A stretch of 64,000 bases of DNA from Leptodactylus fallax (Eukaryota > Chordata > Amphibia > Anura > Leptodactylidae): NCBI GenBank assembly GCA_947044405.1, contig CAMRHE010000355.1, positions 620,001-684,000 on the forward strand, read 5' to 3'. This document shows, piece by piece, positions 35,040-47,015 of the stretch. Position 1 is the first letter of the stretch. Every line of letters begins with the position of its first letter. The notes beneath the pieces were generated by a model. The model had not been told where the DNA came from. It searched no databases and saw nothing but the letters and a program-made list of their open reading frames with translations. The translations under genes and the position numbers were made by a program.

Positions 35040-35470
35040 TCGAGTGTCTAAATATCTATATGATATAGAATACAGATTCTCCCATGTTTTTTTAATACCA
35101 CCTTTATTCAGGACTCCTATGTCGAATGGCACCAAAGCGTGGTGTAAGCATGAGAATAAGCTGCCGAGATGCACAGCTTTGCCTTGTTGTCGGGGACAGC
35201 ACTGTCACATGAGGTTGTCTCTAGGCGCCGGGCAGGTGCGTCACCTACTTCGGCAACATACAGGTGCTCGACATATGGATAAGTTAATTGGGGGTCCCTC
35301 CCTATATATGCCTAGTTTGTTTCATGTACCTTTGACCTCCTGACTAAGCTTTCAGAGAAGCAAAACACGTGTAGAAGCATTCATATTCCAGATTTACTCC
35401 AAACATGTCTCAGGTATGGGTTCTACATGGATTATTTTTACAACATCTTATGTAGTGTGCTCCTCAGTTT
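35040..35470 (+). repeat. Penelope-type terminal/promoter-like segment
   Basis: Contains TATATATGCC followed by CTGACTAAGC and GCAAAACACG (35340-35368), the same arrangement as in the segment at 50050-50400. Probably the 5' repeat of a Penelope-like element; no adjacent RT is seen. Confidence 0.45.
35340..35371 (+). ncRNA. degraded hammerhead-ribozyme-like core
   Basis: CTGACTAAGC and GCAAAAC are separated by a short hairpin-like stretch (CTTTCAGAGAAG). A hammerhead core is CUGANGA, helix II, GAAA. Here G8 and G12 positions read U and A, so it should be inactive. Penelope-like elements are known to carry hammerhead motifs in their repeats. Confidence 0.3.
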
Positions 35471-36532
35471 GATAGTGATAGTATCAATCTATTATTCCTG
35501 CCTTAGATCTTATTAGGGGTACTTATAAACCTAGTGTTAGTCTGGTTTGGCTTCTATGGCCCATATTGTTTCAGGCGCTTTTTCTATTTTATTGTGCATT
35601 TGGTATGCTATGTATTTGGTGGTACTACAGGTTTATGAATTTGGGTACTGTATGAGCTAGTCCCATACATTTATTTAAATCATATAGTTATGTGTCTATT
35701 CATGCACTTGCACTTTATATAGATGAATTTTATGTGATGCTTTAAATTGCATATTTATTGCTTATGAAATAGGACTGTGGTTGTTTTCGCCTTGGAGTAT
35801 TTTCTGTGGTCCCTGCAGCCCTTTCATCTTGGCCAGGCAGGTACCACCTTTGTAATTCTGTGTATTACTGTAGGTAATATATATTTTTGTAATTTTTTTG
35901 TTGGCTACCTTCTTTTTAGATGTCAATTCTTAAAAAGTAGCCTTGAATACAATGCTCCAAACTAAGAGGCTCAAGACTTAATACATTTGGAACATGTTTA
36001 GCTTTGTATGGCCCAGGAAAATCTCTGGCAGTTGCATGGCTTTGACTGCCATTTTTCCACTGAAGTTTGCCCAACCCTGCACACACAAGGATAGTACCAT
36101 GTTACTTCAGGTCCTTCCACTGCCTTCCAGGACGCAACTTCACAGCCTTCAGTTCAAGGCCACTCAGATCGCAGCCCAATTTTCTTTTACCAGTATAGAT
36201 AAAAACTAAAATACTAAAGCTGGCATAGATCTGCACCATAAATTTACACCAACTCCTGATGTAATTTATATTAAATATACAGAGAAGCAGGTGCTGCCCC
36301 TTCCACTCAGCACTAAACCCCACTACTTTCCCAATTTTTTGCATAAATCGAGTTTCCTCTTAAATTTGCAACTTTTGCAAGGCAGTATTCTGGTGTAAAG
36401 ATCATTCCCCTTGTCATCTAGTCTAGTCTACTTATGGATAGTTGAATAAGCTAATTAAATGGACAACCTATGAAGCAATAAATCTTATTTTATAGAGGAA
36501 GATATGACTACCTTCAGTGTTGAGAAACTGAC
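35471..36532. other. topaz1: intron 5 near exon 5, nothing recognised
   Basis: AT-rich. Short open frames (35777-35965 and 35994-36209) show no family features. Confidence 0.35.
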
Positions 36533-36585
36533 CTGCTTTTAGATTCATCTACCACACTGGCAGGATGGAGCTCTTGAGGACTGAC
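36533..36585 (-). CDS. topaz1: topaz1 exon 5
   Basis: 53 bp, with acceptor TTTAAACAG|GTCAGT and donor AGCAG|GTCAGT. Phase 0 in, phase 2 out. It encodes VSPQELHPASVVDESKS. It is short and low in information, and is supported mainly because it links the phases of exons 4 and 6 exactly and is open only in the required frame. Confidence 0.62.
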
Positions 36586-37344
36586 CTGTTTAAAAGGAAA
36601 GTAAACACATTTTTAAAATGATTGCCTAAAATCTACAGAATTTTGGAAGTCATAATTTAACATTTAATAAAAGAGACCAGTGGGCAGTCCTATTACTGAC
36701 AGCCTTCCTTGTACAGTGTGCACAAAGACGTAGTAAAACCACCCACTAGGCATCTAAGCTCAAAGTTAGTGAATTTTATCCATGCTTTCAAGTTTTCCCT
36801 TTTACACATTCCTGACATTTACTATACATGTATGGAGGATGTTTGTGTATGGTTTTGAGCTGGTTCTATGTTCCAACTCCAATAGGAGCCCACAGTGTTA
36901 AACAGCAGACATGCACTGGAAGAATCTTTGATCAGACACACAAATCACAGACATTTAACTTCACCAATGTCAGTCAACTGTAATGGCATCCATGAAGCTA
37001 CCGGTATACGCTGATAGCTGCTGCTTCACTTCTGCTCTCATAACTGACCATGGCATTGGTGGAGTTAAAGGTCTGATTCAAGTTATCTCCGATCACAAAC
37101 ATAGCGGTGTGAGGTGGTTAAAGGTGCTCAGAGAGGCTGCTGCAGTGTGTTAGCTGGAGTAACATAAGCATTGAGAAGTCAGCTGACAGAATGCAGGTTG
37201 ATGCAAACAGAATCTGTAGGGGGAGGGCCAAAATTTCCCAGATCCCCACAGGTTTATTACCAGATTGTTTCTATATAAAATACAGTAATGATATTGGTAT
37301 TATCATTGTCAGATGGTTGTGGACATATTGTAATCTTGCTGCAC
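36586..37344. other. topaz1: intron 4, no element recognised
   Basis: Apparently unique sequence without obvious repeats or open frames of note. Confidence 0.4.
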
Positions 37345-37442
37345 CTTTTCTTGTGACTCAGTTGGGCGCCTGTTTTCTTCCTTTTCTGCATCAGTTCTAA
37401 TCTCATCTTTCAGTGGAAAGAAGTTCAATGTCTCCTGTTGCT
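37345..37442 (-). CDS. topaz1: topaz1 exon 4
   Basis: 98 bp, with acceptor ATTGCAG|AGCAAC and donor GAAAAG|GTGCAG. Phase 1 in (G+AG gives Glu) and phase 0 out. It encodes 32 full codons beginning QQETLNFFPLKDE and ending PTESQEK. It is charged and probably disordered. The GTGCAG donor is weaker than the others, so the exon end is slightly less certain than the acceptor. Confidence 0.7.
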
Positions 37443-37736
37443 CTGCAATATTAAAAAAAAACAAAAAAACATAAGACATGGCTGTTATTTAATTGCTACA
37501 TAGCAAAGAAACTCGATTAACTGGCACAAAGTTCAGGAAATCTGAACAAATGTATGTTTTTTTTCTAGTGAATAGGATCTGTGTCACAAGACTACATTTC
37601 TATAATATTTCTATATATACAGTATAAGTAAATAAGATATGTGCCTATTGTTCCACCACTGCAACAAGTTTTTAAAAATACATGGCTTATAGTAGCAAGA
37701 TATACAAAACAGAAGATTTGCAGTGTTTGCACTTAC

Positions 37737-37773
<37 letters not shown>

Positions 37774-38225
37774 AGGGAAATAGCCCAGATAACTCCAAAG
37801 AAATTCAGTATAGACAAAAAAAAAAAAAAAAAGTCAAAAATACAATAAGGGGACAATACAACAAAATATATCTTGACACCACCAAGGTAAATCGCAAAAG
37901 GTCTTCTGAAGGGGCACATGGCAAAGCACACAAATGGACACAGTTGGGCACAGTATTAAAATAAATGAAATACCTCTCAGGAATGATCTAGATAATATTA
38001 CTACAAATTCCAAAACACAAGCATAGATAAATGTGAATATTTTTATTATGAATGCAAAAAAAAAAAAAAATGTAAAAAATAAAAACATAACAGGTCAAGG
38101 TCATGGCAGCCCATAGCATCCAGATATGAATACAACAATTCTATAATAAAAATATTTATATATATTTTATCTATATCAAAGTCAATTCTCAAAAACAGAT
38201 AAAGTGCACTTTTATCTGTTTTTGA
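37443..38225. repeat. poly-A-rich region and inverted Penelope-associated fragment
   Basis: Poly-A runs at 37741-37770, 37818-37833 and 38057-38070. The segment 38105-38222 (CAGCCCATAGCATCCAGATA ... CAGATAAAGTGCAC) is the inverse of 43695-43800. The two copies of this segment therefore face each other 5.5 kb apart. Confidence 0.55.
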
Positions 38226-38603
38226 TGAAAGTCCGTGTTGCCCAGCGACAGCCCCAAAACATCACTGCTCTAGAGGAGATCAGCATGGAGGAATGAGCCA
38301 ACATACCAGCAACAGTGTGTGCCAACCTTGTGAAGACTTACAGAAAACGTTTGACCTCTGTCATTGCCAACAAAGGATATATAACAAAGTATTGAGATGA
38401 ACTTTTGTTATTGACCAAATACTTATTTTTCACCATAATTTGCAAATAAATTCTTTAAAAATCAGACAATGTGATTTTCTAGATATCTTTTCTCATTTTG
38501 TCTCTCATAGTTGAGGTCTACCTATAATGACAATTACAGGCCTCTCATCTTTTTAAGTGGGAGAACTTGCACAATTGGTGGCTGACAATACTTTTCCCCA
38601 CTG
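38226..38603 (+). mobile_element. 5'-truncated Tc1 fragment of the B/C family
   Basis: Matches the last ~375 bp of element B: GAAAGTCCGTGTTGCCCAGC, TCAGCATGGAGGAATGAGCC (stop shared with B) and the terminal repeat ending CCCCACTG. TA does not follow, so the flank has changed. The shared TGA in GGAATGAGCC suggests B and this fragment descend from one defective copy. Confidence 0.9.
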
Positions 38604-38739
38604 CACATGCCACCTCAGCCCATCCAAGACATGTTATTAAGGCTATACTCACAGGGCTATTTATCAGGGCTAGGAGGATCTGAGATACGGAACTAGAATT
38701 TTGGACAAAGATTGAAACAGCGATTTCAAGCAAGGGGTT

Positions 38740-39480
38740 ATTCCTCTACAGATATTGAAGGATATAGAAGAGTAAAAACGGCTAACCACACCTACTGTCA
38801 AACATCGAGCATCTAAACTGGCACAGGTAAGGCTTATTACAAGCTTTCATAGCCGTTAGATCAATTCCGGCCAATCCTTAGGCAGAGTAGAGAACTTTAT
38901 TTGGTGCAACCGGAGAAGGCTTTAGTAACAGCTAAGTGTAATAAAAGTCTCAGAGATGCCCTAGTCAAAAGTCACTACATTCCACCAGCCTCAACATTTA
39001 TTTTTCTGATAGGGGACCCAAATGTGGATAGTCATTCTGCAGTAGCTGTTTAGCATGCAAATACGTGGTCAGAACCAAAGCTTTTATGGCTCCATCAATA
39101 CAAAATTTGTACACCGGGTGAACAGAAGCAGAGGTGTGGTGTACTACTTAGAATGTCCCTGTGGATTAATTCATATTGGGATGACAACCCGAGAAGCACG
39201 GGTGAGAATTTTGGAACACATGCGCGACATTCACAAGGCAGTGGAATCATCAACTCAGATAATGGCATTGAATCTCAAGCCGGTGGCACAACATTAAAGG
39301 GATTGTCATGCACATGATACAGAGAACCTTAAAAAGGTAAGGATCATAGACCAAGTCCATCTGGGTAACAGAGGGGGTGATCCGATTAGATTATTAAAAA
39401 GACAAAATGGACTGTAGTTTTACAAGCCATGGCACCCAGAGGCTTTAATGAAAAGTTGGGTTTCAGGTGTTTCTTAGATA
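38740..39480 (+). mobile_element. Penelope-like element remnant with GIY-YIG domain
   Basis: Plus-strand translation shows LRDALVKSHYIPP (about 38955) and then a GIY-YIG-type endonuclease block: GVVYYLECPCGLIHIGMTTR followed by RILEHMRDIHKA (39136-39245). The open frame 39055-39297 carries this. Stops before and after show decay. The RT core is absent, so it is 5'-truncated. Confidence 0.72.
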
Positions 39481-39827
39481 CATCCGGCGGCATTAAATTT
39501 ATAATTTCATTGAGATTGTCTTTATTGACATATCTGTAGAGTAACTATGTTGTATTGCTCACCAATTGTATATGGGGTATTGGGTTACGAAATACATACC
39601 CCAATTTTTAAATTTATGCATTTGTATTTTTTTTTTTTTTAAACTTTTTTTTTTTTGTGGTAGATTTTGGCATTCAGTATCTTGGGGCATTTTGTAGAGG
39701 TGAATGGTTGTCTATAATTTTGCTTATGTTTTACAGCTTCCGGATGAAACACACTCGTTTGGATGGAATATATTCTTGTTGGGGCACAGTCATGACTAGA
39801 AAGGAAGATCAATATAAGAATCAATGC
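39481..39827. other. AT-rich, nothing recognised
   Basis: Poly-T runs near 39628-39657. It may be the tail of the preceding element. Confidence 0.3.
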
Positions 39828-39976
39828 TGCGGGCCTTGAGCTGAGAGGGTGTCCCGGCGGTGTGAACCTCCCAGCATCCACTGTGCTATTACGGAAGATG
39901 CTGGGTCTGTGAAGAAGATGGTGGCCGCTCTGCTGCAGCGGTTGCCATAGCTACTGGGTCTCTGCTATAATATGGA

Positions 39977-40915
39977 TACCCGGTGTGAAAGATCCTAGGT
40001 GCGCCAAACCGCTTTGGCCACACCCTGAGTCCTCTTTCATATAAAAACCACACTCACCGCCAGTGAGTGCCGGGTCCACAAGATAAATACAAGACAAGCT
40101 TTCTAAATTTTATTTATTAACCCCTAAATGGGTCGGTATTAAAATCTAACATATACAGATCAGAACAGATATGCAGATATATGCAAGCATTAACAGTTAC
40201 TAGTTACAAGATACAGTACAAATCAAATAAAAGGGATTAAAGGTGAAATAATTACTTTACCACACATGTCCTTGATGTGGTTCTGTAGTCCAACACTCAC
40301 ACATGCAGGTGTGAGTAACCAGTGGAGGCTTCTTGGCATGTGGCATTAACTCCTAGCATGTGGCACCACAGTATTCCAGCCTGCATGCTCTTCACAGTCT
40401 CTCAGCATTAGTCCAGTAGTCTCAACAGAATCTCATCACAGCAGCCTCTCCTCATGGTCTGTCTGTGTCAACTCCCCAGCATGATCTCCATAGCATCAAC
40501 TCTATAGCATAATCTCCATAGTGTAATCTCCTCCCACAGACCTCTTACCTCATCTTTTATACCCTTTATGCCACCTCCCAGAATGAGGTCACCGGCGACA
40601 GTACGTCTGATGAGTTAATTCAATCAAATCCAGATCTTTTGTATAGAGCTGAGACAAAGTGAATTGATACCCTGTTATCAGTCATATCTGATCAACAGCC
40701 CAGGCTTGAACAATGCACTATTGTTTGATCAGCCAGGGCTGTATAGGAATACAATGGAGCCCTATTGTTCCAGCCTGGCCACTACTGCCAATATGCACCT
40801 AGGCTTATAGCTGCGCATAGTATGAATGAGTGCAAGCAAGAAGGGAGATCCTATACCCAGAGATCAAAATACATCTGAGTTATAGCCACACTTAAGCAGA
40901 ATCATCACACCCGGA
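39977..40915. mobile_element. ~0.94-kb insertion, unclassified
   Basis: Interrupts the surrounding repeat between CTCTGCTATAATA and GTTAATGCCC. Its ends, ACCCGGTGTGAAAGATCC and the inverse of CCGGGTGTGATGATTCTG, are weakly alike, suggesting short inverted ends. Internal CATAGCATAATCTCCATAG-type short repeats lie near 40480-40530. Non-coding. Confidence 0.5.
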
Positions 40916-41299
40916 GTTAATGCCCGCAATCAGAATCCAATCTGATCGCGGTCATTACTACCTGTGAGCCACCTAAATGTAGTAAAGCTGCCTCCGGGGC
41001 CGGTCCCCACCGGCCCCTTACCTTTCTTTTTGCGGGAGCAGTCCTCCTTATGAAGGCTACTAGGATTGTCATAGGAATATTACTATTGCGGCTGGTCTAT
41101 GACCAGCCGCAATAATAATATACAGAATCTCCCATAGACTGCAATACACTTGTATTGCAGTCTATGGGACTTGCAATCAAATGATTGCAGGTTCAAGCTC
41201 CCTAAGGTGGCGAATAAAGTAGAAAAATAAAAAATAAAAAAAAAAGTTCTAAAAATCACCCCCTTTCCCTAGAATACATATAAAAGTAGAAAATTACTG

Positions 41300-41304
<5 letters not shown>

Positions 41305-41353
<49 letters not shown>
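41305..41353. repeat. (AC)n microsatellite
   Basis: Uninterrupted AC run of about 24 units. Confidence 0.95.
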
Positions 41354-41354
<1 letters not shown>

Positions 41355-41458
41355 TAGGTATCCCTGTGTCCGAAAATGTCCGGTCTACAAACTTAAAAAC
41401 ATTTTTCCCGTAGGGTAAATGTCATAGCGGGGAAAAAAATATGGTAAAATATTTAATA

Positions 41459-42401
<943 letters not shown>

Positions 42402-42496
42402 TTAAATATTTTACCACATTTGTTTGCTTCAGAATTTTTTTCCCTATTTTCCTCCTCTAAAACCTAGGTGCGTCTTATAGTCTGAAAAATACGGTA

Positions 42497-42955
42497 TATT
42501 TAAAAAAAATGTATAACTTTTATTGCACTGATTTATTCTGTGGTTTTTCACATTATGCTTGCAGTTTATGCTCATATCTTTTGATATGTCTTATATTTTG
42601 CAGTGTCTCACTTTTCACAGTCCCATAGTATATAAAATGCCAACTTAGAAGATAGATAAATTTTAGATTTCTCACATGACTTTTATATTTGTTTATGCTT
42701 TGGTTTATTTTAAATATTCTTCATATTTATATTAATCTCTGTTATTCATATATTCTTTATATATATTTTTGAACATTTTTTTTCTCTTTCTTGCTAATTA
42801 GGAGTGCCTCTGTTTATACAGCTGAATATATTCGTTTATCTTAAGATTGGAATTTATGCTTTATGTATTATATAGCGCCCATACTAGGGAGTATCCCTGG
42901 CACAACAATTTCCCCGTATAATCTGTTAGATAGTGGAGATTTTTTTATCCACTCA
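42497..42955. other. AT-rich, nothing recognised
   Basis: Poly-T and TATA-rich; possibly the untranslated part of the Penelope-like segment that follows. Confidence 0.3.
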
Positions 42956-43340
42956 TCCTACCCTTGCTTCTCTGGCTAAATACAATCTATGTTGCCATGT
43001 GGAAACGCTAAACTTGACATCAAATATACTAAGATCGCAAACAATGGCTGCGCATGCATGAATTACACTCATTGGATTGTATTACTTTGTCCATGTGCGA
43101 ATTACGATTCTATCACGCATGTGCGAGATGACGCACATTTTCCACAATATGGAATCACAGAAGTGTTGTAGTCTCTCACACGTGAGTTATGGTGGTGCCA
43201 CTATAGCACAATTAGGTATAGCTGGGGAAATGCCTTTATAAGACCTGAGTGCCGGCCTCCACTGTCCAACCCCCACTGAAAGCAGGGGTGAAACAGGTGT
43301 TGGGGCTGCAGAAGGAGGGTGCAGAACTTTAATGGTATAT
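42956..43340 (+). repeat. Penelope-type terminal/promoter-like segment
   Basis: GCGCATGCATGAATTAC, ATGTGCGAGATGACGCAC and TTTATAAGACC parallel the segment at 50050-50400 (CGTATGCATGT, GCGCATGTGCGG, TATATATAAAAATGG). A hammerhead-like core follows at 43266-43306. Confidence 0.5.
43266..43306 (+). ncRNA. degraded hammerhead-ribozyme-like motif
   Basis: CCAACCCCCACTGAAAGCAG, then GGGGTGAAACAGGTGTTGGG. Closing stem CCCC/GGGG, a CUGA box, a short helix and a GAAAC box are in hammerhead order, with GUU as possible cleavage triplet. The CUGANGA box reads CUGAAAG, so activity is doubtful. Confidence 0.4.
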
Positions 43341-43915
43341 TCCAGTGTGTTTATTGTATATGTACTTGCTCACTGTTAGTGTCTTATGCTTGCTCTTTAT
43401 GTGTGTCTTTACATTATAAATGTGTTGTTGTGGTCCTAATAATTATATCATTGGCAGTGTGGCTGTGATGCAATTATGCTACTAAAGCCTGTACTTGATA
43501 TTTACTTGCGCACGCATTACTTTGGGTACAACTTTATTTGGTGTTTAATATATATTATTTCTGTGCATGTAAGCTGCATAACATGATTATGTGATAACAT
43601 TTTTATAATATATATGAAGTGATATGTGAATAGCATAGTGCACTTTATTCATTCATTCATGCAAGCATTTGATTCATGCGTTTTCACATTTCTTTAAGCA
43701 TGGTGCACTTTATATCTGTTTTTGATGAGATTATTTGACTTCGCTATATCTATGTTTGATGATATTCTATTTATATCTGGATGCTATGGGCAGCCACAAC
43801 CTCAAATTGTTAGGTATTGTACAGGTATTTGATTTATAGGAGGAGTGAGTATCTTGTACTAGTGAAGGGACTCTCTAGGTTATTTAGTAAAATAAATTAA
43901 AAAAAAAAAAAAAAA
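43341..43915. repeat. Penelope-associated AT-rich tail with inverted counterpart at 38.1 kb
   Basis: GTGCACTTTATATCTGTTTT and ATATCTGGATGCTATGGGC (43695-43800) are the inverse of 38105-38222. Ends in a poly-A run at 43898-43914. Confidence 0.5.
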
Positions 43916-44239
43916 GTCAATAAGCAATTTAAGTTTTCTGGGCGTATCTCCTGGATAGGTCCTCCATATCAAATCTGATCAGCTGTTCTCAGCAGCCTCT
44001 GTCCATGGAACTATACAGTGCATAGAGGCAGAACCAGACTGCTCCACACACTGTATGCCCATTCCCAATTACTGCAGGTCAGTATCCATCTAAGTGAATG
44101 GCGGCTGACCAGCATTTCCCCGACACAGTCATTATACAGTGGACTGAGCAGTACACATCCAGCACTGTTCACGGTTTAGTTCCGATGCCTGGTCAGAACA
44201 GCTGATCAGGGGGCTACCAAATCTCACACTTCCACCCAT
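43916..44239. other. short-element-like sequence, unclassified
   Basis: GATCAGCTGTTCTCAGCAGC near 43977 and GAACAGCTGATCAGG near 44196 form an inverted pair, suggesting a small element of about 230 bp. Confidence 0.4.
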
Positions 44240-44243
44240 TTAA

Positions 44244-45374
44244 CCCCTTCATACCACAGCCAATTTTCATTTTTGCATTTCCATTTTTCCCTCCCCCATT
44301 CCAATGCCCAAGCCATAATTTTTTCATTTTTCAGTTCAGTGTGTCATATAATGGCTTATTGTTTGCGAGAAATTGTACTTTGTAATGGCACCATCCAATA
44401 TCCTGTACAATGTACAGGGAAGCTGGAAAAAAAAAATTCAGAAAGATGGAATTGGAAAAAAAAAAAAAAAAATGCATTTACGCCAATTTATGGGTTTCAT
44501 TTTTACAGCATTCACTATATGGTGAAAATGACATGTTACCTGTATTCTGCGGGTCAGTACGATCACAGCGATACCACATTTATATTTGTAATGTTTTCGT
44601 ACCTTTTAAAAAATTAAGAACTTTGCAAAATACAAAATAAAATTGTGTCACCATATTGTGACACGTGTAACTTTATATTTATGTGTATGGAACTGGGTAA
44701 GGTGTCTATGCGGTACAAGATGGCGTTTTTATTGATACCATTTTGGGGAAATTCTGATGGTTTGATCAATTTTTTATTCCATTTTTTATAGGGGGCAAAA
44801 AGTTGAAAAAAACAGCCATTTGGCCATTTTGATTTTTCCCCCCCGATACGCCGTACACCATATGGGATAAATATTTTATTTGAATAGTTCGGACATTTTG
44901 GAGAGTGGGGATATCTAAAGTGTTTATGTTTACTTTTGTTTATTTTTATATGTGATCTAGGGAAAGGGGGGGGGGGTGATTTGAACTTTTATATTTTTGG
45001 TGTTTTTTCTTTTTCTTTTATGATCAGACCCCTTAGGGACCTTGAACCCTAGGGTGTCTGATCACTAACACTATTATTCATTCCCTTCTATTACACAATG
45101 CCTCTGGCAGAGTGTAACAGATCTAATGTAATGACAAGCCTGGGAGCCTTCAATAGGCTCCCGGCTGTCATAACCGATCACCGCCCTCCGATGACATTCA
45201 GGAGGGCAGCGATCGGTGAAAGATGGCGGTGCCCGTGGCAGCTGCACACTTTAAATGCCGCGGTCACGTTTGACCGCAACATACTGTTGGCACCCACCAT
45301 GTATGGAGAGAGCTCAGCTCCTGAGCTCTCTCCGTACAACCCTTCACACCCGATCACGATTTTGTGTGAAGGGG
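44244..45374. mobile_element. TTAA-flanked non-autonomous element (piggyBac-like)
   Basis: TTAA followed by CCCCTTCATACC at the left and GTGTGAAGGGG followed by TTAA at the right (TTAA at 44240-44243 and 45375-45378) bound 1,131 bp. A TTAA target with CCC/GGG ends is the piggyBac hallmark; Kolobok also uses TTAA. No transposase. A 17-bp hairpin lies at 45301-45337. Confidence 0.72.
45301..45337. repeat. 17-bp inverted repeat hairpin
   Basis: Arms GTATGGAGAGAGCTCAG and CTGAGCTCTCTCCGTAC with a 3-base loop; one G-T pair. Confidence 0.85.
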
Positions 45375-45622
45375 TTAAAGACAAATCACTTTGTGGCCTT
45401 AGGCTTACATAGTGGGTCCCCTCATTAACCAAAGCAGACCTGCCTGTGGCAAAAAGCAGGTGAAATTAGATGGCTTTCACTAGAACTGGGCTAAATCGAT
45501 TGCAAAGCTTAAGCTGCACTGAACCCAAAGCAAAAAAAAAAAAAAAAAAAGCACTGATTTTTTTTCAGCATTTCTGCCATCTTATTTTTTTTACATTAAA
45601 AAAAAATAAAAATTAAGTGTTA

Positions 45623-45877
45623 TGCTACGCTCACATCTGTGCCAGGAAGTCCATTCCTCTGGTCTGTTGGAGCACCAGAAGAATGGACACTAACTGACCC
45701 TGAAAATATACAGAGACCAAAGACCCCACTGACTATAATTGGGTTCGTTGGGTATCTTTTTTTTTTTTAACTGAAATTGCTGATCAAAAAAGTTGGGCTT
45801 TCAACACTTTGTGTGTCTGGTGATTTGACAATTTTCTGCACCAAATGGACACCCAGAACAGATGTAAACGTAGCCTG
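45623..45877. mobile_element. short GCTACGTTCACA-ended element
   Basis: Left GCTACGCTCACATCTGTG and right, inverse of GCTACGTTTACATCTGTT, bound 255 bp. One of several short elements with such ends in the window. Confidence 0.6.
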
Positions 45878-47015
45878 AAAAAAAGCATAAAATCAAGTTT
45901 TCAACTCTTTGGCGCTGTTTTTCACATTTCACATGGCTTTTTGCAGACGGATTCTGAGGCAGAATCTGGCTCAAAAAGCACCTCCCAATCTCCCATTTCA
46001 ATGGGAGCCAGGAGCAGAATTTTTCCTCTAGCTGTTTTTTCAGCAGGAGGAAAAAAAAAAGGCATGACCTATGTTCAAGCGGATTCCAACTTGCAAACCC
46101 CATTGAAATGAAAGAGGCAGGAAAAAAAAAATAGCTTTCTTCAACCTCAGATTTTCAATGGGATTTTTAAAGGCAGAATCTACTTAAAGATAAACCCTGA
46201 CACTTTTTCCTCTAGCTTTAAAAAAAAAAAAAAAAAAAAAAAAAATTCAGCTAGAGAATCCCATCCACACATTACTGAAAAATAAGTACAGCGGTAATGC
46301 TGTGATTTCCAAAAACGTTGTGGTTTTGGAGATAGCAGCATGTCAATTATACCTATGGAAATGTGGTTTCCTTATATGTATAATTTAAGCAGAAAGTCTG
46401 GAAAAGCGCTGCGGGAAAAAAACTGCAATGCATTTCCTTAATGCTTTAGCCTTAATCTCACCATCTTGTTTTGCAGAGATTATTTCAGTTGTCATCTTCA
46501 TCAGGATTACAATGGAAGATAACACTTTTACTATAAAGCTACAGGCAGATAACAGGATAAAACCATTGACAATAGCAGACAAGGACAATTTACCTCCTTG
46601 TATGTTACAACGATAGCTCACACTCCCATAAAAATGAACAGGTTTCCGATTATGGCTATGTACAGTTGGCTTCTGTACAGTAAATACAAAAGAAAAATGT
46701 TTATAATCACATCACATCTTCTGTTTACATCGTCTGAAGAGACTAAAAAGGTTCTCTGAGTTATATAAACTACTCCATGACTATCTAAAATGACTCATTA
46801 ATGAGGTTAAAAATGGGTAAATGCCCCATACAATCTCAGCAACTGCTGGAAGTCCCATAGAAATGTTCGAAGCACTGGGCGAACATGGACACCATTGCTT
46901 TATTCACATGCGATCTTTAAACTCCCCCATTCTCATGGTTGCTGGGAATCCTGGCAGTCAGATCCCCACGGTCAGACACTTAGCACACCAATAAAGATGC
47001 TTCAAAATATATATG
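45878..47015. other. topaz1: intron 3, mixed short repeats, no gene
   Basis: Poly-A runs near 46049 and 46219-46245. TCCCATTTCAATGGGAGCC near 45991 and CCATTGAAATG near 46100 suggest further short GTTCACAC-type elements. An exon-like stretch at 46462-46538 is treated under findings. Confidence 0.35.

Noticed and set aside
37641..37964. Lys-rich open frame
   Set aside because: Produced by poly-A runs in intron 3.
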